A stretch of DNA of 64,000 bases from Fodinibacter sp963800505 (GCA_963800505.1 CAWDBL010000032.1:75015-139014); one strand, 5' to 3'. Positions 26,124 through 34,240 are shown, counted from the stretch's first letter. Translations and numbers: made by a program. The notes: generated from the sequence alone by a model not told the origin.

Positions 26124-26434
26124 TCGAGCAGGGCGACCTCGAGGTCATAGGCCAACACCACGGCACGCGCCAGCTGAATCTCCTGCTCTCGGCTGAGATA
26201 CCCGACGGTGCGTCCGACCAGGTGTGCCGGGACGGTGAGGACGTTGTCCAAGGACACCGCGCAGTCGTGATCCAACCCGTTGTCGACGCCCACCAGGACC
26301 TCGCTGGACAAGCCCTTGATGGTGCTGGTGATCGGGGCAACGGTCACCTTGGTCATCGCGCCCCGAGCAGCCTCCCGGGTCAGGATGAGCGCCGGCCGGG
26401 TCTTGTCGAGGCGGACCAGGCAGATCTCTCGCAC
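26120..26434 (-). CDS. MazF/PemK-type endoribonuclease toxin 1
   Basis: The 104-aa protein starts at GTG 26434, 4 nt after the antitoxin stop. The N-terminal VREICLVRLDKTRPALILT replaces the usual GEV/W-D/RPVLVL strand pair. VAPITSTIKGLSSEV (about 36-50) and DCAVSLDNVLTVP (about 58-70) match the MazF RNase fold, including the conserved Ser/Thr of the active-site loop. It should cleave mRNA when free of antitoxin. The stop codon overlaps that of the convergent flippase-like gene. No GEV motif is present, so this is a divergent member. Confidence 0.85.
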   Translation of the reverse strand: MREICLVRLDKTRPALILTREAARGAMTKVTVAPITSTIKGLSSEVLVGVDNGLDHDCAVSLDNVLTVPAHLVGRTVGYLSREQEIQLARAVVLAYDLEVALLD

Positions 26435-26438
26435 CAGC

Positions 26439-26672
26439 TCAGTGCTCGACCACGGCGTGGGTGCCGGTCCACTCGACCAGGCCGTCGAGCTCGTCGTCGG
26501 CACCATGAGCACGCAGGACCTGCGCGTCCTGCTCGGCAGCCAGTCGGCGCATCTCGCGTTCCAGCGCCGACGCGACGAGCGCGGCCCTGCTCGGCGCCCT
26601 GCCACTGGCAACGCTGCGATCCAGGAAGGCAACCATCTCGTCAGGGAGGCGGACCGCGATCTGCGTGCTCAT
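26439..26672 (-). CDS. Ribbon-helix-helix antitoxin 1
   Basis: The 77-aa protein begins MSTQIAVRLPDEMVAFLDRS, a ribbon-helix-helix DNA-binding start. An acidic C-terminal half (ADDELDGLVEWTG) should wrap the toxin. It is upstream of and almost touching the toxin gene. A 9-bp perfect palindrome covers its promoter, consistent with autorepression. Confidence 0.85.
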   Translation of the reverse strand: MSTQIAVRLPDEMVAFLDRSVASGRAPSRAALVASALEREMRRLAAEQDAQVLRAHGADDELDGLVEWTGTHAVVEH

Positions 26673-26679
26673 GCAGCCA

Positions 26680-26713
26680 AGCATAGCGGTGTGCATCCCG
26701 AACTGGGATGCAC
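26680..26713 (-). promoter_or_regulatory. Toxin-antitoxin 1 promoter and palindromic operator
   Basis: On the minus strand, TATGCT (26680-26685) ends 7 nt before ATG 26672, a leaderless arrangement. Just upstream is the palindrome GTGCATCCC-N5-GGGATGCAC (26691-26713), placed over the -35 region. Binding by the RHH antitoxin there would block transcription. The operator role is inferred from position. Confidence 0.6.
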
Positions 26714-26737
26714 CCATATCGGACCTGACCAGCGGGG

Positions 26738-29422
26738 TCAGCTGTCGCGGAGGAAGACCATCGCCATCGGGGTCTGCTCGCTGCCCTGGCCGAGCGGGTT
26801 GTCGGCGAACATCTCCTCGAAGCGCGTCCAGTCGCCGGGCACGTCGGAGCCGAGCACGTTTCTCCCGATGTCGTTGGCGTCCATGATCACCGTGCCGCAG
26901 AAGGTCGAGCGCCACGGCTCGGGCACCCGCTGGCGGATGGCGGAGGACAGGCGCGACGCGACGGCATCCGGGTCCTTGGGCGCCAGCTTCGCCGAGACGT
27001 TGCTCGGGTAGGCGCTGTACTCGGTGGGCCCGTCGATGGCGTTGATGTCGTTGCCGACGAGCTCGTAGAACATGCCCTTGCGGCCCAGCACCTTGCCGAC
27101 CGCACCGCCCGCCGAGGCGTAGAGCACTCGCGGCAGGCCGGCCTCCTGGATCGCCAGCTGCATGGTGAACGGGCTGCCCAGGCCGATGCCGGCCGGCGTG
27201 CGCGTGACGTAGCGCGAGAGCACGCGCGCCGGGCGGCCCACCTTGATGTCCCAGACGAAGTAGGACCGGCCCTGGGTGATGGCGACGACCTTCTCGGACA
27301 GGAAGAACCACCAGGGGCCGCTGGTGGCGGTGGCGTGGTCGGGGCCGGCGGAGGGCAGGCCGGCGAAGAAGCGGTCGACGTACTCGAGCACCTTCGTGTC
27401 GAGGTCGTCGTCGCGGCTGAACAGCTCGGTGCGCACCGGGTAGCGCCGCACCGGCTCCCCGAGCGAGGTGGTGAGGTCGAGCGACTGGCCCGCGTTGGGT
27501 TCGTAGTCGGTCTTCACGTGCACCGCCTGCTCCGCCAGCGCCGCATCGGCATCGGCGTCGTGGTCGTCGAAGAACTCGCGCAGCCACAGCTCGAGGTTGA
27601 TCAGCCGCCAGAAGGTCATCGTGTCGACGTCGTTGGCACCCTTGATCCAGCCCTCGAAGGCGGCGATGACCTCGGCCTGGTCGACATAGGGCCGGTTCGC
27701 GAACGACTCGCTGAGGAAGACGTTGTAGAAGTGGTTCTTCAGCCGCATGAACCACTCGACCTGCGGGGTGGTGAACCCGATCTTGTTGCGGCGGCGGTTG
27801 ATCGACTCGGGTAGCAGCCCGCGGGTGGCGTCGCGCAGCACCCGCTTGTTCCAGCCGTCCTTGATGATCGCCTCGTCGGAGAGGCTGAAGATGAACTTCA
27901 GCACCTCCTTGTCGAGGAACGGCACGCGCCCCTCGAGCGAGAAGCGCATCGTGTTCTTGTCCTCGTAGCGCAGCAGGCTCGGCAGGCTGTTGTGGAACAG
28001 GTCCTCGACGAGGCGCTTCTTCAGGTTCGCGCCCTCGGAGACGTACCGCTCCCCCGCGTGGGCGGCGACGAACTCGCTGCTCATCAGCTGGGTGACCGGG
28101 ATGGTCTTCTTCAGCTTCACCTTGGCCTTGAGCTTGAAGCGGCCCAGCCGGTAGAGCACGTCGAGGCTCTTGGCGAGCTCGCCGGCCGCGGCCGTCATCC
28201 CCTGGGCGCGCAGCTGGCGCAGGTAGACGAAGTAGTAGGGGATGTAGCCGGCCATCATCTCGTCGGCGCCCTGGCCGTCGAGCAGCACCGTGACGTGCTT
28301 GGTGGCCTCGCGCATCACCTGGAACTGCGCGTACGGGCCGGAGGAGATGAGCGGCTCCTCCTGGGTGCGGATGAAGTCGAGCAGGTCGGCCTTGAACTCG
28401 TCGGCCGTCGGCAGGATCTTGTGCGAGTCGACGTGGCCGGTGCAGATCTCGAGGACGTCGTCGACGTAGCGCTCCTCGTCGTTGATCGAGCCCGGGAAGA
28501 CTGCCGAGAAGGTGTTCTGCCGGGTGCCGACCGCGCGGGTCGACAGCTCGTCGCCCTCGCCCAGCAGCTGGTTGATGATGACGGCCACGGCGCTGGAGTC
28601 GAGGCCGCCGGACAGCGAGGTGCCCACCGGCACCTCCGACTGCAGGCGCAGCCGGATCGACTCCACCAGGCGGCGCTGGTACTCCGCAGCCGCGGCGTCG
28701 TCGTAGGGCCGCTGCTCGTGCGCGAGCTCGAGCAGCTCCTCCTTCAGGCGGGTGAACATGCGGCGCTGGATGCCGGTGCCGTCGGCCGTGAGCATCTCAC
28801 CAGGGGCGAGCCGCTCGATGCCGTCGAAGAAGGTCTCGGTGCCGTCCTCGTGCGCGCGGAAGCGCAGGTAGCGGTACACCGAGCGCTCGTTGACCCGCTT
28901 CTCGTACAGACCGCTGGCGAGGATCGGCTTGATCTCGCTGGCGAACAGCAGCACCTCGCCCTGGCCGCCGGGTGCGGGCACGGTCGCCACGTAGAGCGGC
29001 TTGATGCCGAAGTGGTCGCGCGCCAGGGTGAGCCGCTTCTCCTCGCGGTCCCAGATCGCCAGGCCGAACATCCCGTTGAACCGGTCGAAGGCCTCGGGCC
29101 CCCACTGCGCGAACGCCTGCAGCACGACCTCGGTGTCGGAGTCGGTGCTGAACTCGCGACCCAGCGCCACGAGCTCGTCGCGCAGGTCGAGGTAGTTGTA
29201 GACCTCGCCGTTGTAGGCGATCGAGTAGCGCCCGTCGGCGGTGTCCATCGGCTGCTGGCCGTGCGCGACGTCGATGATCGACAGCCGGCGGTGGGCCAGG
29301 CCGCACGGGCCGCTGGTGACGACTCCCTCACCGTCGGGCCCGCGGTGCTGCTGGCAGTCGTTCATCCGCTCCAGCAGGGCGTGGTCGGCGTGGAGTCCGT
29401 GGTAGCCGGCGATGCCGCACAT
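26738..29422 (-). CDS. asnB: Asparagine synthetase B fused to a CofE-like (F420-0:glutamyl ligase-like) domain
   Basis: The protein is 894 aa; ATG 29422 exposes the catalytic Cys2 of the Ntn glutaminase (MCGIAGYHG). The glutaminase spans about 1-210 (RGPDGEG, AYNGEVYNY). The synthetase spans about 230-618, with SGGLDSS at 271-277, LLDGQGADEMMAGY at 380 and RFSLEGRVPFLD at 493. A linker of about 30 residues, then residues 650-894, resemble F420-0:gamma-glutamyl ligase relatives: SEKVVAITQGRS at 709, GIGLGSPFTMQLA at 745, ELVGNDINAIDGPT at 787 and VIMDANDIGRNVLG at 845. Ordinary AsnB ends near residue 620. The frame is continuous through the junction. CofE assignment of the tail is by recognised motifs and needs a profile search. 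Confidence 0.88.
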   Translation of the reverse strand: MCGIAGYHGLHADHALLERMNDCQQHRGPDGEGVVTSGPCGLAHRRLSIIDVAHGQQPMDTADGRYSIAYNGEVYNYLDLRDELVALGREFSTDSDTEVVLQAFAQWGPEAFDRFNGMFGLAIWDREEKRLTLARDHFGIKPLYVATVPAPGGQGEVLLFASEIKPILASGLYEKRVNERSVYRYLRFRAHEDGTETFFDGIERLAPGEMLTADGTGIQRRMFTRLKEELLELAHEQRPYDDAAAAEYQRRLVESIRLRLQSEVPVGTSLSGGLDSSAVAVIINQLLGEGDELSTRAVGTRQNTFSAVFPGSINDEERYVDDVLEICTGHVDSHKILPTADEFKADLLDFIRTQEEPLISSGPYAQFQVMREATKHVTVLLDGQGADEMMAGYIPYYFVYLRQLRAQGMTAAAGELAKSLDVLYRLGRFKLKAKVKLKKTIPVTQLMSSEFVAAHAGERYVSEGANLKKRLVEDLFHNSLPSLLRYEDKNTMRFSLEGRVPFLDKEVLKFIFSLSDEAIIKDGWNKRVLRDATRGLLPESINRRRNKIGFTTPQVEWFMRLKNHFYNVFLSESFANRPYVDQAEVIAAFEGWIKGANDVDTMTFWRLINLELWLREFFDDHDADADAALAEQAVHVKTDYEPNAGQSLDLTTSLGEPVRRYPVRTELFSRDDDLDTKVLEYVDRFFAGLPSAGPDHATATSGPWWFFLSEKVVAITQGRSYFVWDIKVGRPARVLSRYVTRTPAGIGLGSPFTMQLAIQEAGLPRVLYASAGGAVGKVLGRKGMFYELVGNDINAIDGPTEYSAYPSNVSAKLAPKDPDAVASRLSSAIRQRVPEPWRSTFCGTVIMDANDIGRNVLGSDVPGDWTRFEEMFADNPLGQGSEQTPMAMVFLRDS

Positions 29423-29540
29423 GAATTGGGTGGGTCCTCGTGCTCGGGGGCGGGGGTGGGCGGCATCCGGGGCCCGGTTGCCGAGGTCCAAGCCTGCCAC
29501 GGATGCCAGGTCAGACCGATTCGCGCTTGCGCGCGTTCGC

Positions 29541-30467
29541 TCAGGCGGGGAGGTGCGCGTCGAGCCACCGCACGACGTCGGCGGTGACCTCGTCGCGGTT
29601 GGTCTCGTTGAAGATCTCGTGGCGCGCGCCGGGGTAGAGGGTGCAGGTGACGTCCGCGACGCCCACGGACTGGTACTGCTCCGCGACGGCCCGCACACCC
29701 TTGCCCTTGTCTCCGACGGGGTCGGCGTCGCCGGCCACGAGCAGGATCGGCAGGTCGCGGCGCACCCGGGCCACCTGGCGACGGTCGTTGATGACGCCGA
29801 GGCCGCCGAGCAGGTCGGCGAAGAAGCCCGAGGTGAAGGTGTTGCCGCACAGGTCGTCGGCGACGTAGAGGTCGACCTCGGCCTCGTCGCGCGAGAGCCA
29901 GTCGAAGTCGGTGCGGTTGGGCTTGAAGGCGGCGTTGTACTGGCCGAACGTCATCGCATCGAGCATCGTGCTCACGTGCCGCCGCCCACGCAGCCGGGCC
30001 TCGGTGGCCGCCACCAGGGCGCCGACCTTGCCGAGCAGGCCGGGGTCGCCCGCGGTGCCGGAGAGCACCAGGCCGGCGAGCTCGCGGCTGTCCTCGATGA
30101 CGTAGGCCCGGGCCAGGAACGAGCCCATCGAGTGGCCGACCAGGAAGACCGGCAGGCCGGGGTGCTCCTCACGGGCGAAGTCGGTGACGGCGCGCAGGTC
30201 GGCGACCACGGTGTCCCAACCGTCCGTGTCGGCGAAGTAGCCGTGGTCGGCCTTGCTCGCGGTGGCGCCGTGGCCGCGGTGGTCGCCGGCATAGACGGCG
30301 TACCCGGCCCCCGTGAGCGCCTCGGCCAGGCGGGCGTAGCGGGCCGAGTGCTCGGCCATGCCGTGCGCGATCTGCACGACGGCCTTCGGCGGCCCCTCGG
30401 GCAGCCAACGGTGGGTGTGCAGGGCGGTGCCGTCGCTCGCCGTCACGGTCGTGGTCGTGCTCTGCAT
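29541..30467 (-). CDS. Monoacylglycerol-lipase-like alpha/beta hydrolase
   Basis: The 308-aa protein shows VQIAHGMAEHSARY (oxyanion region, about 33), the nucleophile elbow LVGHSMGSFLA (Ser about 112), Asp in VAGDADPVGDKG (about 241) and His in YPGARHEIFNE (about 279). This set and the GHGxTA-type segment (GDHRGHGATASK) match the serine aminopeptidase S33 / monoglyceride lipase family. No signal peptide is seen, so it acts in the cytosol on acylglycerol-like esters. It is upstream of asnB on the same strand with a 118-bp gap, probably separate. AAGGA lies 9 nt before ATG 30467. Confidence 0.88.
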   Translation of the reverse strand: MQSTTTTVTASDGTALHTHRWLPEGPPKAVVQIAHGMAEHSARYARLAEALTGAGYAVYAGDHRGHGATASKADHGYFADTDGWDTVVADLRAVTDFAREEHPGLPVFLVGHSMGSFLARAYVIEDSRELAGLVLSGTAGDPGLLGKVGALVAATEARLRGRRHVSTMLDAMTFGQYNAAFKPNRTDFDWLSRDEAEVDLYVADDLCGNTFTSGFFADLLGGLGVINDRRQVARVRRDLPILLVAGDADPVGDKGKGVRAVAEQYQSVGVADVTCTLYPGARHEIFNETNRDEVTADVVRWLDAHLPA

Positions 30468-30544
30468 GGTCGCCGTCCTTGGTTACCGATGAGTATGCCG
30501 AGCACAGCCTGCCACGCCGGCCGCACCGGGCACAGCCGCGTCTC

Positions 30545-30871
30545 TCAGGCGCAGCCCGTCGACACCGCGAGCGCCGCACAGACCTCGCGCATCCGTTGGT
30601 CCGAGAGCCGGCCGAGCCGCTCGGTGAGGGCGCCGACCGACACCGACTCGACGGCATCCAGGGCGGCGACGCACGACCGTGGCACGGGGTCGTGCTCGGG
30701 GTCGAGCCCCACCTCGCTGGGCAGGCCACGCACCGTCGTCGTGCATGGTGACACCAGCGCTCGACGCAACCCCCGCACGACCGCGTCGCGCGAGAGCACG
30801 ACGACCGGCCGGCGCGGGACCTCCGGTGCCTGCGCCCACCACACCTCCCCACGCAGCGGCAGGGCGCTCAT
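30545..30871 (-). CDS. MazF/PemK-type endoribonuclease toxin 2
   Basis: The 108-aa protein starts MSALPLRGEVWWAQAPE (GEVW motif) followed by RRPVVVLSRD, the classical MazF/PemK opening. Later it has VSPCTTTVRGLPSEVGL and CVAALDAVESV, which supply the RNA-cleavage pocket. It is a complete sequence-specific mRNA interferase. ATG 30871 overlaps the antitoxin stop by 4 nt. It differs clearly in sequence from toxin 1, so the two modules are not recent duplicates. Confidence 0.93.
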   Translation of the reverse strand: MSALPLRGEVWWAQAPEVPRRPVVVLSRDAVVRGLRRALVSPCTTTVRGLPSEVGLDPEHDPVPRSCVAALDAVESVSVGALTERLGRLSDQRMREVCAALAVSTGCA

Positions 30872-31104
30872 GACGACGCCTGCCTGCGCCACGCGTCGAG
30901 GTCGCCCCAGGCATCGTGCTCCGTGACCGGAGCGGTGGAGTAGGCCCGGTCATAGGCGGCGTCGACCTCGGCACGGCGGTGGGCATCGAGCAGCGACTCC
31001 AGGGCCGCCTCGAGCAGGGACGCATCGGTGGCCGTGCCGTGTGCCCGGCGCGCGCGGGCGAGCAGGTCGGCATCGACGGTGGTGCTCACCCGAACCTTCG
31101 GCAT
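30868..31104 (-). CDS. Antitoxin 2 (RHH/MazE-like)
   Basis: The 78-aa protein begins MPKVRVSTTVDADLLARARRA, a ribbon-helix-helix type N-terminus. Its acidic tail (EHDAWGDLDAWRRQ) is a typical toxin-neutralising segment. ATG 31104 is chosen because a TACGGT box lies 6 nt upstream; the frame extends nine codons further. It overlaps the toxin gene by 4 nt. Confidence 0.88.
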   Translation of the reverse strand: MPKVRVSTTVDADLLARARRAHGTATDASLLEAALESLLDAHRRAEVDAAYDRAYSTAPVTEHDAWGDLDAWRRQASS

Positions 31105-31132
31105 GCCACGACCGTAGCATGATCGTGGCATG
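31102..31132 (-). promoter_or_regulatory. Toxin-antitoxin 2 promoter with 10-bp palindrome over start codon
   Basis: Perfect 10-bp arms CATGCCACGA (31102-31111) and TCGTGGCATG (31123-31132) flank 11 bp containing the minus-strand -10 box TACGGT (31111-31116). The left arm includes the antitoxin ATG. This is a likely autoregulatory operator. Confidence 0.65.
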
Positions 31133-31143
31133 ACTCTGCCGGG

Positions 31144-31681
31144 TCAGTGGCGGGCGCCGCGCTCGCGCAGCCAGGCGACGAGCTCCGTGGCACCGGCGCG
31201 CTCGGCGGCGCCGAGCGGGGTCAGGTCGTCCCAGCCCCGCCAGTCGACGTCGGCACCCGCCTCCACCAGCACGGATGCCGTCTCGAGCCGCCCGCCGTGA
31301 CACGCCATCCAGAGCAGCGCGTCCAGCGACTCCACGCCACTCGAGGCGACCGCGGCGGCGACCCGGTCGGTCATCCCCAGCGCCGCGGCGTCGAACAGCG
31401 ACACGGAGGCACCGCGCTCGACGAGGAGGCGCGCGGCATCCCACTGGGCGAAGGCGGTCGCGTCGTTGAGCGGCGTGCCGCCGCCGATGACCGCACCGGG
31501 CGCGTCGATGTCGGCCCCGGCGTCGAGAAGCGCGGCGACGGCCACCGTGCCCGGGCAGCGGGCCGGCCACCAGGCCCGGGTGGGCGGCGAGCACCGCTGC
31601 CAAGGCGTCCTGGTCGCCGGAGAGCACCGCCGCGACGGCGGTCTCGACGGGGTCGACGGGAAGCCGGCCGATGTCACCCAT
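31144..31681 (-). pseudogene. Ankyrin-repeat protein, frameshifted
   Basis: From ATG 31681 the first frame reads MGDIGRLPVDPVETAVAAVL and continues to LVAGPLPG. The homologous continuation (TVAVAALLDAGADIDAPGA, then GGGTPLNDATAFAQWDAARL and a C-terminal ankyrin unit DLTPLGAAERAGATELVAWL) is in the neighbouring frame. One extra C near 31550 explains the switch. Compared with family members I remember, a stretch of about 60 residues is also missing at the same place, so this looks like a degraded gene rather than a base-call error. It is upstream of toxin-antitoxin 2. Intact members bind proteins; function here is probably lost. Confidence 0.7.
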
Positions 31682-31793
31682 GCCCCTCATCCTCCCCTCA
31701 GCGGCCGCACGGAAAGCCCGGGAAATGCAGTGGCGACCGTGAACGGGGCCGTCCTAGCGTGGGCAGCCGGGCGAGCAGACCGGGAGACGACCG

Positions 31794-32525
31794 ATGACGT
31801 GTGAGCTGGTGGCGCTGTGCGTCGACGCCAACGACCCGGCAGCCCTCGCCCGGTTCTGGAGCGGTGTGCTCGGCCGTGCGGTCGAGGATGCCGGGCGCGG
31901 TGAGGCGGTGCTGCTGCCCGACGCCGAGGCCGGGTTCGTGATCCGGTTCGCCCCGACCAGTGAGCCGAAGGTCGGACCCAACCAGATGCACTTCGACCTC
32001 GCCAGCACCACCGCGGAGGACCAGGCGGCGACCGTGGCGCGCGCGCTCGAGCTGGGCGCGAGCCCCCTGGACGTCGGCCAGCTCCCCTCGGAGGAGCACG
32101 TGGTGCTCGCCGACCCCGAGGGCAACGAGTTCTGCGTCATCGAGGCGGGCAACGGCTTCCTCGCCGGGACGCCGAGGGTCGGCTGCCTGTCGAGCGACGG
32201 CTCGCCGCGCGTCGGCCGCTTCTGGAGCGAGGCCCTGGGCTGGCCGCTCGTCTGGGACCAGGACGAGGAGACGGCGATCCAGTCGACCCGGGGCGGCTCG
32301 AAGATCTCCTGGGGCGGCCCGCCCTACACGCCCCGCACCGGGGCGCAGCGGTGGCGGTGGCACCTGGCGCCATCGCCGGGCAGCGACCAGCAGGGCGAGG
32401 TCGAGCGCCTCCGCTCCCTCGGCGCCACGCGCCTCGAGAGTGCTCCGCGAGACGACGGCGCGGTCGTGCTCGCCGACCCCGACGGCAACGAGTTCCGCCT
32501 GCTGCCCGCCGGTGCGGCCCGCTGA
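31794..32525 (+). CDS. Two-domain VOC (glyoxalase/bleomycin-resistance fold) protein
   Basis: The 243-aa protein has two beta-alpha-beta-beta-beta VOC halves: residues about 3-118, ending LADPEGNEFCVIEAG, and about 130-240, ending LADPDGNEFRLLPAG. Metal-ligand Glu residues are the E of both GNEF motifs; His ligands are in NQMHFDL and RWRWHLA. This double-module form is common in actinobacterial hydroxylase-like glyoxalases of unknown substrate. A TAGCGT box (31755-31760) and a GGGAG site 7 nt before ATG 31794 indicate a leadered mRNA, unlike many neighbours. Confidence 0.85.
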   Translation: MTCELVALCVDANDPAALARFWSGVLGRAVEDAGRGEAVLLPDAEAGFVIRFAPTSEPKVGPNQMHFDLASTTAEDQAATVARALELGASPLDVGQLPSEEHVVLADPEGNEFCVIEAGNGFLAGTPRVGCLSSDGSPRVGRFWSEALGWPLVWDQDEETAIQSTRGGSKISWGGPPYTPRTGAQRWRWHLAPSPGSDQQGEVERLRSLGATRLESAPRDDGAVVLADPDGNEFRLLPAGAAR

Positions 32526-32664
32526 GCACCGACCCCCTGTGCTACTGGGTCGACGAGGGGAAGGGCCGGGTCGCTGTTGTGCGGACCCGAGTCAGACTTG
32601 GGCCGGTCACATGCCTCCGGATGCCGTGCGCGCGGTTCCGCTGCTGGCGCCACGACCGCCTCGA

Positions 32665-32716
32665 GACAAGGGTCGGAGAAATCGGTGCCATCACCCCGAT
32701 TTCTCCGAGCCTTGTC
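32665..32716. repeat. 21-bp near-perfect inverted repeat upstream of DUF222 gene
   Basis: Arms 32665-32685 and 32696-32716 match at 20 of 21 positions with a 10-nt loop. It sits in the 284-bp gap between the VOC gene and the DUF222/HNH promoter. It could terminate the VOC transcript or mark an insertion edge. The AT-richer arms (GGAGAAATCGG) differ from the other hairpins here. Confidence 0.65.
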
Positions 32717-32774
32717 GAGCGCGCCTTGCCGAGCCACCTTCGCTGTGCGGCATCCGAATTGGGGTGTGGACGAG

Positions 32775-32804
32775 TTGATAATCAGACGCTTGTTCGAGTA
32801 TGAT
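32775..32804 (+). promoter_or_regulatory. Strong promoter with LexA/SOS-box-like site, DUF222/HNH gene
   Basis: TTGATA (32775-32780), 18 bp, TATGAT (32799-32804) is a near-consensus promoter ending 5 nt before ATG 32810. Between the boxes, 32782-32797 reads TCAGAC-GCTT-GTTCGA, which matches the actinobacterial SOS box TCGAAC-N4-GTTCGA at 10 of 12 defined positions. Several M. tuberculosis 13E12-family genes are known LexA targets, supporting an SOS role by analogy. Confidence 0.6.
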
Positions 32805-32809
32805 GGAGT

Positions 32810-34240
32810 ATGTCGACCAGCCAGCTCCGGGCCCGCATCGCGGCGGTGCGTGCCGAGGCCGCAGCCATCGGCGCCGAGCTGGTTGAGCGCGGGTCCGAGA
32901 TGGAGCGCGACGAGCTGTTCGAGATCAGTGGCGAGCTGCAGGGCGCCTCCAACGCGGTCGAGGGGGCGCAGCTGGTCGCCATGGCCCATGCCGCAGCGCA
33001 CGAGAGCCGCCTGACCAACCGGGGGTTCGTCGAGGTGCACCACGGGCTCGGGTTCGTCGACACGATGGCTCCGTCCCTGGTGTCGCTCGAGGCCGGCATC
33101 GGTGAGTGGGCGGCCGGTCGCCGGGTGTCCCTGGCCGCGAAGACCTCCGAGCGCTTCCCCCGCCTGCTGGGCGCGGTGGTGGCCGGCGAGCTCACGACGG
33201 CCACGGTCGCGAAGGTCGTGTCCGTCAGCGACGGCCTCGACCTTCAGGCGTGCGCCAGGGTCGAGGACGTGCTGGTCGACCGGCTGCCCGGGCTCGACCC
33301 GGCCAAGGTCACGGGGGTCGTCCGCAGGGTCGCCACCCGCATCGCCGCCGACCAGATGCGCGAGTCGACGCGCAAGAACCGCAAGGACCGGTACGTCGAG
33401 GTCAACGCCGGGCCCGACGGCACCACGATGTGGTGCGCCCAGCTGCCCACCGGGCCGTCCGCCGCGATGTGGGACGCCGTCAAGCGCCACGGCGACACCT
33501 TGGCCCAGGACAACCCCTGCCTCACCCTCGACCAGGCCCGCGCCGACGCCCTGGCCGACCTCGTGCTCAGCAACGTCAGCGTGACCGCGAAGATCACGCT
33601 CGGCATCCCCGTCATCACCGGCACGGATGCCGTCGACGCCCGGGACGCGGCCGCTGCCACCGCCGCGGCGGACGGCCGCACGACGGGCGTCGCCTGTGCG
33701 GGGCTGGGCAGCGACTTCTCCGTCCTTGCCTCCCTCAACGGGTGCGACGTCCCGAGCATCGGGTTCATCGACGCCGACACCGTCGAGGCCCTGCTCGCGG
33801 TGGTCCCGACCGACATCGGCCGCGCCCTGCTCGACGCCCGCACCGGCGCCCTGATGGAGTCGGTGAGCAACGCCTACCGAGCGCCCCGCGCGATGAAGGA
33901 GTTCGTCGCCACCCGCGACGGCACCTGCCGGATGTGGGGCTGCAACCGCCCTGCGATGGCCTGCGACACCGACCACGCGCGGCCCTGGCCCGCCGGCCAC
34001 ACCACTCCCACGAACCTCGGCGGGCTCTGCCGCCGGCACCACCGACTCAAGCAACGCCGCCGCTGGGTCTACCAGCTCGACCCCGACGGCACGGTCAGCT
34101 GGACCTCACCCAAGGGCAAGCGGCGGATGACCTATCCGCAGCACGCCTACTGGCCACCAGTGGATCCCGCTCCGCCCGAACCGGTCGCGGCGGTCGCGCC
34201 TGCGAGCAAACCCGCCCCAGAAGAACCTCCACCCTTCTAG
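32810..34240 (+). CDS. DUF222 / HNH endonuclease domain protein (13E12 repeat family)
   Basis: The 476-aa protein has an N-terminal DUF222 region (about 10-330, e.g. GFVEVHHGLGFVDTMAP, GRRVSLAAKTSERFPRLL) and a C-terminal HNH nuclease: CRMWGCNRPAMACDTDHARPW (given as residues about 372-392; two Cys then DH) and GLCRRHHRLKQRRRW. The Cys/His set should bind a structural zinc beside the metal-dependent nuclease site. These proteins are multicopy in actinobacteria and some are DNA-damage inducible; no defined role is known to me. The promoter is near consensus with an SOS-like box. The acidic/Pro tail is disordered. Confidence 0.92.
   Translation: MSTSQLRARIAAVRAEAAAIGAELVERGSEMERDELFEISGELQGASNAVEGAQLVAMAHAAAHESRLTNRGFVEVHHGLGFVDTMAPSLVSLEAGIGEWAAGRRVSLAAKTSERFPRLLGAVVAGELTTATVAKVVSVSDGLDLQACARVEDVLVDRLPGLDPAKVTGVVRRVATRIAADQMRESTRKNRKDRYVEVNAGPDGTTMWCAQLPTGPSAAMWDAVKRHGDTLAQDNPCLTLDQARADALADLVLSNVSVTAKITLGIPVITGTDAVDARDAAAATAAADGRTTGVACAGLGSDFSVLASLNGCDVPSIGFIDADTVEALLAVVPTDIGRALLDARTGALMESVSNAYRAPRAMKEFVATRDGTCRMWGCNRPAMACDTDHARPWPAGHTTPTNLGGLCRRHHRLKQRRRWVYQLDPDGTVSWTSPKGKRRMTYPQHAYWPPVDPAPPEPVAAVAPASKPAPEEPPPF

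Noticed and set aside
32810..34240. DUF222/HNH gene as an insertion sequence
   Set aside because: No terminal inverted repeats, target duplication or transposase domain are seen around it.
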